From Brevundimonas sp. SORGH_AS_0993 (GTDB taxonomy: Bacteria > Pseudomonadota > Alphaproteobacteria > Caulobacterales > Caulobacteraceae): DNA of 64,000 nucleotides. The position numbers and the translations under genes were made by a program. Shown piece by piece: positions 17,515 through 28,552 of the stretch (position 1 is its first letter; the number at the start of each line of letters is the position of its first letter). The notes under the pieces are model-generated. The model saw only the letters and a list, made by a program, of their open reading frames with translations, ran no database searches and was not told the origin of the DNA. The stretch spans positions 873,001-937,000 of the forward strand of contig NZ_JAUTAH010000001.1 of NCBI RefSeq assembly GCF_030818545.1. The letters run 5' to 3'.

Positions 17515-18669
17515 TCAAAGCAGGCCGTGGCCCTTGGGCAGTTCGGCGTAGCGGTGAACGCGGGTCGCCATGACCAGGCCGAAACCGATCATCACCGTCA
17601 GCATCACCGTGCCGCCGTTCGACAGCATCGGCATGGGCACACCCACGACCGGCGCCAGCCCCATCACCATGGCCCCGTTGATCAGCACATAGAGGGCGAA
17701 GGTCGCCGTCACTCCCAGCGCCCCCAACCGTCCGAAATGGCTGTGGGACAGGGAAGCGATCCTTAGTGAAATCAAGATGATGGCGGCGTAACAGGCCAGT
17801 AGGGTGAAGGTGCCGACAAAGCCGAACTCTTCCGCAAAGGCCGAGAAGATGAAGTCGGTCTGACGCTCGGGCAGGAACTCCAGCTGGCTCTGGCTGCCCA
17901 GGCCGTAGCCGCGCCCCAGGAGGCCGCCCGATCCCATGGCGATCTTGGACTGGACGATCTGATACCCCTTGTCGGCCATGTCGGCCTCGGGGTTCAGGAA
18001 GGTCAGCACCCGGTGGCGCTGATAATCGTGCATGCCGAACATGACATAGGGCGGAACCAGCACCGCCGCCGCAATGACCAGCGGCAGGATGATGCGCCAG
18101 CTCAAGCCTGCCGCGAACATCACCGCTGCCCCGGTCAGGCCGATCAGCATGGCCGAACCCAGGTCCGGCTGATGCGCGACCAGCAGAAAGGGCAGGCCGA
18201 TGATCGCCACCGGCACGATCAGCTTCCAGTGAAAACTGGCCTCCTTGGCCGTGGCGCCGTGGTACCAGCGGGCCAGGGCCAGAACGACGCCGATCTTCAT
18301 GATCTCGGACGGCTGGATGCGGGTGAAGCCCAGGTCCAGCCAGCGCGTGGCGCCCAGGGCGTGATAGCCCAGCGGCGTCTCCACCAAGGCCAGCAGCACC
18401 AGCGCCACCCCATAGATGGGATAGGCCAGGCTGAACCAGTAGCGGATGTTGATCAGCGACAGGGCCAGCATCAGCGCCAGGCAGACGCCGAACCGGATCA
18501 TGTGTTTCGCCGCCCAAGGGGACCAGGACCCGCCGGCCACCGAATAGAGCATCAGTCCGCCGGTGCCCGCGACGATGCACAGCAAGGCCGTCAGTCGCCA
18601 GTCGATCTGGCCCAGCTTGGTCGAAAAACGCTCGCGCTCGCCTGGGCGCGACAGGGCGGAGGCGGTCAT
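17515..18669 (-). CDS. rodA: Rod-shape peptidoglycan polymerase RodA (SEDS family)
   Basis: 384-aa multi-pass membrane protein, about ten hydrophobic segments, that polymerises glycan strands for cell elongation with PBP2. Recognised SEDS segments are GATRWLDLGFTRIQPSEIMK, HQPDLGSAMLI, MADKGYQIVQSKIAMGSGGL, LPERQTDFIFSAFAEEFG and the C-terminal MLSNGGTVML. The ATG at 18669 overlaps the mrdA stop by 4 nt; the longer upstream frame is a shadow of mrdA. It is the last gene of the mre-mrd cluster. Confidence 0.95.
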   Translation of the reverse strand: MTASALSRPGERERFSTKLGQIDWRLTALLCIVAGTGGLMLYSVAGGSWSPWAAKHMIRFGVCLALMLALSLINIRYWFSLAYPIYGVALVLLALVETPLGYHALGATRWLDLGFTRIQPSEIMKIGVVLALARWYHGATAKEASFHWKLIVPVAIIGLPFLLVAHQPDLGSAMLIGLTGAAVMFAAGLSWRIILPLVIAAAVLVPPYVMFGMHDYQRHRVLTFLNPEADMADKGYQIVQSKIAMGSGGLLGRGYGLGSQSQLEFLPERQTDFIFSAFAEEFGFVGTFTLLACYAAIILISLRIASLSHSHFGRLGALGVTATFALYVLINGAMVMGLAPVVGVPMPMLSNGGTVMLTVMIGFGLVMATRVHRYAELPKGHGLL

Positions 18670-20697
18670 ACGCGCGGCTCGGACAGATAGGGATGCGGTC
18701 CCCCGGTCGCCGGCGCGGCGGGACTGGGCGCCGGCGTCGAGGGCGCGACGGCGTCCGGCTCGGGCGCGGCGCCGACCAGGCCTTCGTCGATCTGGGGTCC
18801 GGTCGCCTCGGGCGGCGGGGGCCGTTCGATGCGGGCGCGCATGTCGGGATCTTTCAGCAGGACCGTGCGCATCACCTCGCGCGCACGCGGGGCGCCGGCG
18901 GTGGCCCCGCCCTTGCCGCCGTGCTCGATGATCACCGCCACGGCGTAGCGCGGTGCGTCGATGGGGGCGAAGGCTACGAACAGGTTGTGATCCTTCAAGG
19001 CCCAGACATCGCTCTTGCGCGGGCCAGAGCCATAGTTGCGAACCTGGGCCGTCCCCGTCTTGCCGGCCATCTGGATGTCGCCCAGTCCCAGCTGGCTCTG
19101 GCGATAGGCGGTGCCGGATCGGTCGTTGGCGACCGCGATCATCCCCTGGCGCACATATTCGATATGGGCCGGATCGAACGGCAAATCCGGCGCCGCGTCT
19201 CCGCGGGGCTGCTCGACCCCGCCGATCGACTTGATCAGGCGGGGCATCAGGGCCTTCTTGCCGTTGGCCAAGCGCGAGGTCATGACCGCCAGTTGCAGGG
19301 CGTTGACGGTGATGGCCCCCTGCCCGATCGCCACCGAGGTCGTCTCGCCCGGATGCCAGACCGGATCGCGCGGGAAGGTGCGCGCCTTCCATTCGGTGGA
19401 CGGCAGAAGACCCTTCTTCTGGTTATCCACGCCGATGTCGAAGATATGCTCGAACCCTAGGGCCAGGCCCGCCTTGCGGATATTGTCCACGCCCGCGCGG
19501 TTGCACATGGTGTAGAAATAGACGTCGCAGGAGTTCTTGATGGCGTCGTGCATGTTCTGCACGCCGTGCCGACCCCAGCAGCGTTGAATCCGATTGCCGT
19601 TGCGGAACGCCCCGGTGCAGACGACCGTCTGTTTCGGATCGACTCCTGCCTCCAGCAGCGCCAGGGCCGTGGTCGGCTTGAACGTAGAGCCCGGCGCGAA
19701 GGTGCCGTTGATCGTCTTGTCCAGCAGCGGCTTGCGCTCATAGTCCGCCAGGGCGCGATAGACCTTGGACGGCACCCCGCCGACGAACAGGTTGGGATCG
19801 AAAGACGGCGCCGACATCATGCACAGGATGTCGCCGTTGCGCACGTCCATGACCACGCAGGCGCCGGACTCGTCGCCGAACACTTCCAGGGCCCGGTTCT
19901 GGACGTCCGCGTCCAGGGTCAGGACCACTTCCTTGCCCGGGACGGCCGGGCGTGAGCCGCCGACGTCCTCGGCCACCACGCGACCACGGGCGTCCACCTC
20001 GACCCGGTTGCCACCCGGCTCGCCCCGCAAAGGCACGTCCAGCGCCTTTTCCACGCCCTGCCGGCCGATGCGGAAGCTGGGGTTGAACAAAAGCGGCGGC
20101 GGCTGCTCGCCCTTGGCGCGGATCGCCTGAACGTCGCGGTCGTTGACCTTGGCCACATAGCCGATGACGTGCGCGAAGGCTCCGCCGAAGGGGTAGTAGC
20201 GGGCCTCGTTCATATCGACCATCACGCCGGGCAGTTCATTGGCGTATTGATTGACCTTGGCGAACTCTTCCCAGGTCAGGTCGCTCTTGACCGGCACGGG
20301 GTTGAACTTGGGCGAGGCGTTGACGTCGCGGATGATGGCCCGGCGGCGCTCCACAGTGTCGGGCAGCAGTTGACCCAGCAGGTCCAGCGTCTCGTCCAGA
20401 TCCTTGGTTTCGTCGCGGATCACCAGCACGCGGAAGCTGGGGCGGTTGCCGGCGATGACGACGCCGTTCCGATCCTTGATCAGGCCCGCGCGGCGGCGGC
20501 ACCAGGCGAAAGTTGAACTGGTTCTGCGACGACAGGGTCGCATATTCCTGGGCCTGCACGACCTGCAACTGCCCCAGACGCCCGATCAGGGCCGCCACGC
20601 CCAGAGCCGTCGCCCCGCCCAGGACGAAGGTGCGACGCAGGAACGAACCCTGGCGCTCGTTGACGTCCGAGAAGAAGATGGAGGGTTCGCCGCTCAT
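18666..20697 (-). pseudogene. mrdA: Penicillin-binding protein 2 (mrdA), frameshifted at codon 71 as sequenced
   Basis: Transpeptidase that cross-links new peptidoglycan during elongation, working with RodA. The N-terminal anchor is in the frame starting at 20697 (FLRRTFVLGGATALGVAALI, then QNQFNFRLVPPPRG). The rest, from LIKDRNGVVIAGNRPSF, is in another frame. The join is the G triplet at 20485-20487 (CCC on the plus strand), where one extra base breaks the frame; with one base fewer the two halves read continuously. All catalytic motifs follow: APGSTFKPTTAL (SxxK), SCD (SxN position) and AGKTGTAQVRN. mrdA is normally needed for rod growth, so a sequence error is at least as likely as a real mutation. 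A downstream start at 20543 would delete the membrane anchor. Confidence 0.85.
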
Positions 20698-21212
20698 CGG
20701 AACCGAATATCTCCGTCGTCGAACCGTTCGATCATCCAGTTGGCCAGCGGATACAGCAGTAATGTGGGCGCAATCTGACCGAAAACCGCGGTCAGGGACG
20801 GCGCATTCCCCGCTCGCGCGGTGACGACGACATAGGCCAGGCCGAAGGCGCCCAGGGTGCAGGCGACGTACCAGCCCAGCCGGACCAGCCCCTCATGACC
20901 GGCCAGCAGATTGCGCGACATCAGCAGCCCCCCATAGACCGCCATCAGGCACAGCGGCCACAGCCCCAGGGGCGCGTTCCAGAACAGGTCCAGGAACAGG
21001 CCGACCACGAACAGGGTCACGGCGGCGAACATCGACGGCCGTATCAGGGGCCAGGCGAAGGCCAGGACCATGGGGATCACGGGCTCCGGCAGCCTGAGGC
21101 CGAAAAGCTGGATCGGCGTCGCCAGAACCACGGTCGCGGCGATGGCGGCCAGAGACGGATAGACGACCCATTCCAGAGGCCCGACAACGCGGACCGCGAC
21201 AGGGCGTCTCAC
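20694..21212 (-). CDS. mreD: Rod-shape-determining membrane protein MreD
   Basis: 172-aa protein with five or six hydrophobic segments (WVVYPSLAAIAATVVLATPI, IPMVLAFAWPLIRPSMFA, AVTLFVVGLFLDLFW, ALGAFGLAYVVV-like). The motif GLFLDLFWNAPLGLWPL is characteristic of MreD. It acts in the elongasome alongside MreC. Its identity is supported by position between mreC and mrdA, with 4-nt overlaps on both sides. Confidence 0.9.
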   Translation of the reverse strand: MRRPVAVRVVGPLEWVVYPSLAAIAATVVLATPIQLFGLRLPEPVIPMVLAFAWPLIRPSMFAAVTLFVVGLFLDLFWNAPLGLWPLCLMAVYGGLLMSRNLLAGHEGLVRLGWYVACTLGAFGLAYVVVTARAGNAPSLTAVFGQIAPTLLLYPLANWMIERFDDGDIRFR

Positions 21213-22372
21213 CGCTGCGCCTCCGTGTCGGGCGCCGGCGCCGGGGTCTGGGGCGCGGCCGGCGACGGCGTCTGGGCGGCAGGACGCGGCGCGGCTGCGG
21301 CCGTGCCTGCAGACGGGCCGGGGGTTGGAACGGCGGCGGCGGCGGCGGCGCGGGCGCGTTCCGCCTGGGCCTGAATCTGGGCCTGAATCTGGGCCTGAAT
21401 CTGGGCCTGAATCTGGGCCTGGCGACGCGCCGCCGCGTCGCTGATGGCGGCGGCCTGATCGGGCGTGGGCTGGGGCGCCGTGTTCAGACCGGCCAGGGGC
21501 GGCGCGTTCAGGGCGTTGGGATCGACCAACTGGCCGAAATTCTGGAACAGCAGCACCCGCACATAGTCGATGGCGCCCCGATCGCTGAACAGCTTGACCC
21601 TCCAGGCGCCGTCCAGCCCCTTGGCCACGACGCCGACCGGCAGGCCGCGCGGCAGGCCGCCCCCGTCGCCCGAGCTCAGCACCCGATCCCCGGCCTTGAC
21701 CGCCCCGACGCCGCGAATGAAGTCCAGGCGCGGACTGTTGCTGCCGTCGCCGGTCAACACGGCCCGTGCGTCGGTGCGCTCGATCAGGACCGGGATGCGG
21801 GACGCCACATCCGACAGCAGCACTATGCGGCTGACGCCGCCGGTCACGCCCGTCACGCGCCCGACCAAGCCGTGCTCGTCCACGACGGGATTGCCGATAC
21901 GCACGCCCTTGGCGGCGCCGACATCCAGAAGCTTGGATCGGCTGAAGGGGCCGCGCGATTCCAGCACGGCGCGCGCGGCCACGGTCGGCACCGGCGGCTC
22001 CAGCCGCAGACCCAGCAGCGCCTCATAGCGCGCATTGATGTTCTTCAGGGCGATGGCCTGGGCCTTCCAGGCCTCCAGTTCGTCGATCTCGGCCTTCAGC
22101 CTGCGGTTCTCGGACACGGCGAAGAAATAGCCGCCGACACCGTCGCTGACCGACCCGAACCAGCGCACAGGCGCCGACAGAACGCCGCCGACCGGCCCGA
22201 CGACCGTTTCGACGCCGCCGCGAACCGCCTGGACGCTGGAGCCGCCTTCAGGCGTCGTGCGGTCGGTCGCCAGCAGCACCCCCGCCCCGACGACGCCCAC
22301 GACGGCGACCACCGCGGCGGCCCACGCCAGCGGCACCTTCAGGTTTTCAAAAGGGCCGTCGCGAAACGCCAC
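21209..22372 (-). CDS. mreC: Rod-shape-determining protein MreC
   Basis: 387-aa bitopic periplasmic scaffold of the elongasome. A transmembrane helix lies near residues 12-32 (LAWAAAVVAVVGVVGAGVLL), followed by a coiled coil (SENRRLKAEIDELEAWKAQ) and the beta-domain (RAVLESRGPFSRSKLLDVGA, GNPVVDEHGLVGRVTGV, GDRVLSSGDGGGLPRGLPVG). The C-terminus extends for about 100 residues as a Gln/Ala/Pro-rich tail with repeated QIQA units that is absent from E. coli MreC and likely disordered. It overlaps mreD by 4 nt and follows mreB after 145 bp. Confidence 0.93.
   Translation of the reverse strand: MAFRDGPFENLKVPLAWAAAVVAVVGVVGAGVLLATDRTTPEGGSSVQAVRGGVETVVGPVGGVLSAPVRWFGSVSDGVGGYFFAVSENRRLKAEIDELEAWKAQAIALKNINARYEALLGLRLEPPVPTVAARAVLESRGPFSRSKLLDVGAAKGVRIGNPVVDEHGLVGRVTGVTGGVSRIVLLSDVASRIPVLIERTDARAVLTGDGSNSPRLDFIRGVGAVKAGDRVLSSGDGGGLPRGLPVGVVAKGLDGAWRVKLFSDRGAIDYVRVLLFQNFGQLVDPNALNAPPLAGLNTAPQPTPDQAAAISDAAARRQAQIQAQIQAQIQAQIQAQAERARAAAAAAVPTPGPSAGTAAAAPRPAAQTPSPAAPQTPAPAPDTEAQR
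21367..21420 (-). repeat. 12-bp tandem repeat inside mreC (about 4.5 copies)
   Basis: The plus-strand unit GGGCCTGAATCT repeats four times exactly, then half a unit, encoding QIQA repeats in the MreC tail. Being a multiple of 3 bp, copy-number change would alter protein length without a frameshift. Confidence 0.9.
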
Positions 22373-22517
22373 GGTCGACCTTCCAGTAAAAGGGTTGGGA
22401 ATCGGCGGGACGCCGCCCGCCGTTCTGCCTGCCTATCGCAAAAACGAGCCTCGAAAGAAACCCGATCACGACAGACTGATCGGAGGCGCGGCCCGGAGAA
22501 GCCCGACCGCCGACGGC

Positions 22518-23708
<1,191 letters not shown>

Positions 23709-23794
23709 TTACAAGCCCCGATGACAGTCTCGTCATATCGTAATTTCGCGGCGCCACGCCGCACCGACGAACCCGGCCAGGCGATATCCGGATA

Positions 23795-24509
23795 TCAGTC
23801 GCCGCGCGCGGCTTCGCGGCGCTTCACCAATTCCCGAACACCCAACATCAGCGCCAGCCAGGCCAGGGCCAGGCCCGCCAGTATGGCCGAGGTCCAGACG
23901 CCGTCGCCGCGAACCGCCGTCATGAACGATCCGCCAAAGAAGGCCACCAGGGCGGTCTTGGGCAGGACCCCCAGCGCGCAACCAGCCCAGAAAGCCCATG
24001 AACGACGCCCGCGCCGCGCCGAAGGCCATATTGACCACGATGAAGGGCGCGGACGGCACGTTTCGGATCATGAAGCTGGCGTAGAAGGCGTTCTTGCCGA
24101 CGAACCGCGTCAGCCGCCCGACCGTCTGACCGCCGTGCCGCTCCAGCAGCCGCGCCGTCGGCCCGCGTCCCAGCCAATAGGTCACGCCCGCCGACACCAC
24201 AGTGGCGATCCAGCTGTAAAGAAAGCCGAACCAGGGGCCGAACGCCACCACGCAGGCGGCGATCAGGATGAACTGCGGCGCGCCGATAAAGGCCGAGAGG
24301 GTGAACACCACAATGGCCGCGACCAGTCCCCATGGCCCGTGCCGAAACCCCGTCAGCCACGCCTCCAGCCGCCCCTCGGCCTCCAGTCCCATTTGGGTCT
24401 TGCCCACCGCGAACAGGGCGATCATGGCGCCCAGCAGCAAGGCCGTCGCCAGCACCGCCCGCCAGCGGCGCGCCTCCATGTTCGACAGGAAATCGACGAT
24501 CCAGCGCAT
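23795..24509 (-). pseudogene. TVP38/TMEM64-family membrane protein, frameshifted near codon 175 as sequenced
   Basis: DedA/VTT-domain multi-pass inner-membrane protein. The first 174 residues carry the family core (AAIVVFTLSAFIGAPQFILI, FGPWFGFLYSWIATVVSAGV, YWLGRG, FMIRNVPSAPFIVVNMAFG). After that the frame becomes non-homologous. Removing one base from the G run at 23986-23988 restores a hydrophobic C-terminus, with FLAGCALGVLPKTALVAFF, then ILAGLALAWLALMLGV and KRREAARGD, ending at a TGA at 23795 (237 aa). The encoded length and character then fit the family. A sequence error or a real inactivating mutation are both possible. These proteins are linked to lipid scrambling or transport; the role here is unknown. 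Confidence 0.8.
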
Positions 24510-24608
24510 CAGACCGGCCGCTTATCATCCGCCGCCCACATTAGCGAGCGTCAGCGCATTGTCCCGGCGCGCCGCAGCGCCTAAACAACCCCGCCCTCCC
24601 CGGCATGA

Positions 24609-25838
<1,230 letters not shown>

Positions 25839-25845
25839 CAGAAAG

Positions 25846-27525
25846 TCAGGCCGTCGCAATTCCGAAGTCGGAAGTGCGGCGGCCCGGCCCCTTGCGCGGC
25901 CCTTGTTTCAGGGCGGTCTGGACCCGGTCGATCAACTCGTTGCGACGATAGGGCTTGCCCAGCACGTCCATCGCCTCGGCCTGCGGCCCGTCCAGCGCCA
26001 TCTGATCGTTGTAGCCGGTGGTCATCAGGACGGCGGCGGTCTCGCTGCGTTCCCGAATCTGGCTGGCGAACACCAGGCCGTTCATCCCGCCGGGCATGAC
26101 CACGTCGGTGAAGACCAGGTCGAACGGCGCGCCCTCCTTCTGGGCGGCCGCGAACAGGGCCAGCCCCTCCTCGCCGCTCAGCGCCACCGCCACCTCATAG
26201 CCGGTCTCCACCAGCGTATCGCGGGCCAGGGCGGCGATCTCGGCGTTGTCGTCCACGACCAGAATCCGCGGCGGCGTGTCGTCGTCCACCGCGTCGGGCC
26301 TGAAGCGCCCCCTCGGCGCCTGGACATCGTCGTCGGCTGGGGCCGCGACAGGGAAGATCAGGCGCACCGTCGTGCCCTTGCCCGGCTCCGACTCGATCTC
26401 CATCCGTCCGCCCGACTGCTGGGCGAATCCGTGGGCCATCGCCAGGCCCAGTCCGGTGCCCTGCCCGGCCGGCTTGGTCGTGAAGAAGGGTTCGGTCGCC
26501 CGCGCCAGCACATGGTCGGGCATGCCTTCGCCCCGGTCGGCGACAGTCAGGGTGACATAGTCGCCCGGCGCCAGATGGCGCGCGGCGGCGTCCCCGTTCA
26601 GGCTCAGCGGCTCGGTGCTGACCGTCACGGCCCCGCCTTGGCGGGAAGCGTCGCGCGCGTTCACCAGAACGTTCAGCAGGGCCATCTCAAGGTGGACCGG
26701 GTCGACCATCACGCGCGGCAGGCGACGGCGCAGGTGCAGCGACAGATCGATCTTCGACCCGACCGCGCTGTCCAGGAGGTCAGAGATGGAACTGACCAGG
26801 TCGGTCAGATCGACGCCCTTCGGCTCCAGCCGGCTGCGACGGGCGAAGGCCAGAAGCTGCTGGGTCAGCTTGGCCCCGCGCTCGGCCGCCGTGGTGGCCA
26901 CGGCGACGAAACGCTTCACCCGATCCACATCGTCGGGCGCTGCGCTGATGCGCTCCAGACTGCCGCCGACCACCTGCAGAAGATTGTTGAAATCGTGCGC
27001 CAGGCCGGCCGTCAGCTGGCCGATGGCCTCCATCTTCTGCGCCTGGCGCGACACCTGCTCGCTCTCACGCCGGCGGGTGACATCCAACTGACTGGCGAAG
27101 AAATAGAGCAGTTCGCCCTTCTCGTCGAAGATCGGCCCGATGAAGACGGCGTTCCAGAACGGCGTTCCGTCCCGGCGGTAGTTGAGCACCTCTACCGCCA
27201 AGGCGCGTTTAGCCTCGATGGCCTCGCGCATTTCACGGACGGTTTCGCGGTCGGTGCCTGGCCCTTGCAGAAAGCGGCAGTTGCGACCGACGACCTCCTT
27301 TTCCTCATAACCCGTCAAGTCGAGGAAGGCGTTGTTGGCGAAGGCGATGGGATTGTCCGGCTGACGCGGATCCGAAATGATCATCGGCATCCGCGTCATC
27401 TGGATGGCGGCGAAGAAGACGTCGCTCTGGTCCGCGAAGCCGGGCTCGCTGATGACGCTTTGGCGCCAGTGGCTCAAATGCGCCCCCGCGTGTCCGCCAA
27501 TCGTGTCCTTGCTCTTATCGGTCAT
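25846..27525 (-). CDS. LOV-domain hybrid sensor histidine kinase with C-terminal receiver
   Basis: 559-aa soluble blue-light-type sensor kinase. The N-terminal PAS domain is a LOV domain: GRNCRFLQGPGTDR places the flavin-adduct Cys at residue 83, and the strand NPIAFANNAFLDLTGY and segment NYRRDGTPFWNAVFIGPI match the fold. The phospho-accepting His177 lies in LTAGLAHDFNNLLQVV. ATP-binding boxes follow: NVLVNARDAS (N), VADRGEGMP (G1), EPFFTT (F) and GQGTGLGLAMAHG (G2). A receiver closes the protein, with Asp474 in FTDVVMPGG and Lys524 in LGKPY. There is no transmembrane segment. The ATG at 27525 precedes MTDKSKD; the frame extends 45 further codons into secF. Light sensing is inferred from the motif. 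Confidence 0.93.
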   Translation of the reverse strand: MTDKSKDTIGGHAGAHLSHWRQSVISEPGFADQSDVFFAAIQMTRMPMIISDPRQPDNPIAFANNAFLDLTGYEEKEVVGRNCRFLQGPGTDRETVREMREAIEAKRALAVEVLNYRRDGTPFWNAVFIGPIFDEKGELLYFFASQLDVTRRRESEQVSRQAQKMEAIGQLTAGLAHDFNNLLQVVGGSLERISAAPDDVDRVKRFVAVATTAAERGAKLTQQLLAFARRSRLEPKGVDLTDLVSSISDLLDSAVGSKIDLSLHLRRRLPRVMVDPVHLEMALLNVLVNARDASRQGGAVTVSTEPLSLNGDAAARHLAPGDYVTLTVADRGEGMPDHVLARATEPFFTTKPAGQGTGLGLAMAHGFAQQSGGRMEIESEPGKGTTVRLIFPVAAPADDDVQAPRGRFRPDAVDDDTPPRILVVDDNAEIAALARDTLVETGYEVAVALSGEEGLALFAAAQKEGAPFDLVFTDVVMPGGMNGLVFASQIRERSETAAVLMTTGYNDQMALDGPQAEAMDVLGKPYRRNELIDRVQTALKQGPRKGPGRRTSDFGIATA

Positions 27526-27559
27526 GATTAGCGCAACGCTTGGAGGGCCGGACGGTTCT

Positions 27560-28552
27560 TCAAGGTCGGCTGGCCATGCCCAGCTTGATCGGCTTGGCGT
27601 CGTCCGACGCCCCGCCCCCACGCTTGACGCCCCACAACAGGATGATGGGCGCGCCGACATAGATCGATGAATAGGTGCCGACGATGATGCCGAACATCAG
27701 GGCGATGGAGAATCCGAACAGGGCCTCGCCGCCGAACACCGCCAGGGCCGCCAGCACCATGACGGCGGTGACGCCGGTGATGATGGTCCGCGACAGGGTC
27801 TCGTTCAGCGACAGGTCGATCACGTCGCGCAGCGGCATGGTCTTGTACTTGCGCAGGTTCTCTCGCAGGCGGTCGAACACCACCACGGTGTCGTTCATCG
27901 AATAGCCGATGACGGTCAGGACGGCGGCGACCATGTTCAGGCTGAACTCCAGCTTGAACAGCACGATCAGGCCGAACGTCAGGATCACGTCGTGCAGCAG
28001 GCCGACCACGGCGCCGAATCCGAACTGCGGCTCGAACCGGAACCAGATGTAGAGGAACATCAGGCCGATCGCGACACCCAGGGCCAAGAGGCCCGAGGTG
28101 AACAGTTCGCCCGACACCTTGGAGCCGACGACGCTGACGCCCGAATAGTTCACCTGACCGACCGCGCCGGTGATGGCGCCCTCGACCTGCTGGACCACCT
28201 GGGTCTGATCCCGGCCTTCCGGCACCTGGAAACGCAGGATGGCGGTCGAGCCGTCGTCCACATTGGAGTCGCGCCGGGCGATGCCCTGCACCTGGACGTC
28301 GCCCAGGTTCAGGCCGTTCACGGCCTCGCGCACACGGTCCAGTTCGATCACCTGGCCGGCGGGCTTGGACACCTCCATCGAGGCCCCGCCCCGGAAGTCG
28401 ATGCCCATGTTCAGGCCGGGATAGAAGCACGACACGATCGCCGCGACGCACAGCACCACCGACAGCACGCCGGCGAACCGGGCGTATTTGACGAAGTGGA
28501 AGTTCGTCTTCTGCGGCAGCAGTTTGATGAGGGGCCATCCACGCATCGCCAT
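27560..28552 (-). CDS. secF: Protein translocase subunit SecF
   Basis: 330-aa six-pass inner-membrane protein that with SecD uses the proton gradient to help pull proteins across after SecYEG. The SecF signature GLNMGIDFRGGASMEV lies in the first periplasmic portion. FGAVVGLLHDVILTFGL, YSMNDTVVVFDRLREN and TSIYVGAP-like C-terminal segments match the RND-type fold. The start is uncertain among GTG 28555, ATG 28552 and ATG 28546; the ATG at 28552 overlaps the secD stop (TGATG). Confidence 0.95.
   Translation of the reverse strand: MAMRGWPLIKLLPQKTNFHFVKYARFAGVLSVVLCVAAIVSCFYPGLNMGIDFRGGASMEVSKPAGQVIELDRVREAVNGLNLGDVQVQGIARRDSNVDDGSTAILRFQVPEGRDQTQVVQQVEGAITGAVGQVNYSGVSVVGSKVSGELFTSGLLALGVAIGLMFLYIWFRFEPQFGFGAVVGLLHDVILTFGLIVLFKLEFSLNMVAAVLTVIGYSMNDTVVVFDRLRENLRKYKTMPLRDVIDLSLNETLSRTIITGVTAVMVLAALAVFGGEALFGFSIALMFGIIVGTYSSIYVGAPIILLWGVKRGGGASDDAKPIKLGMASRP

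Noticed and set aside
18666..20543. mrdA starting at the ATG at 20543
   Set aside because: That frame would lack the membrane anchor; the anchor is found upstream in a second frame ending exactly at the break.
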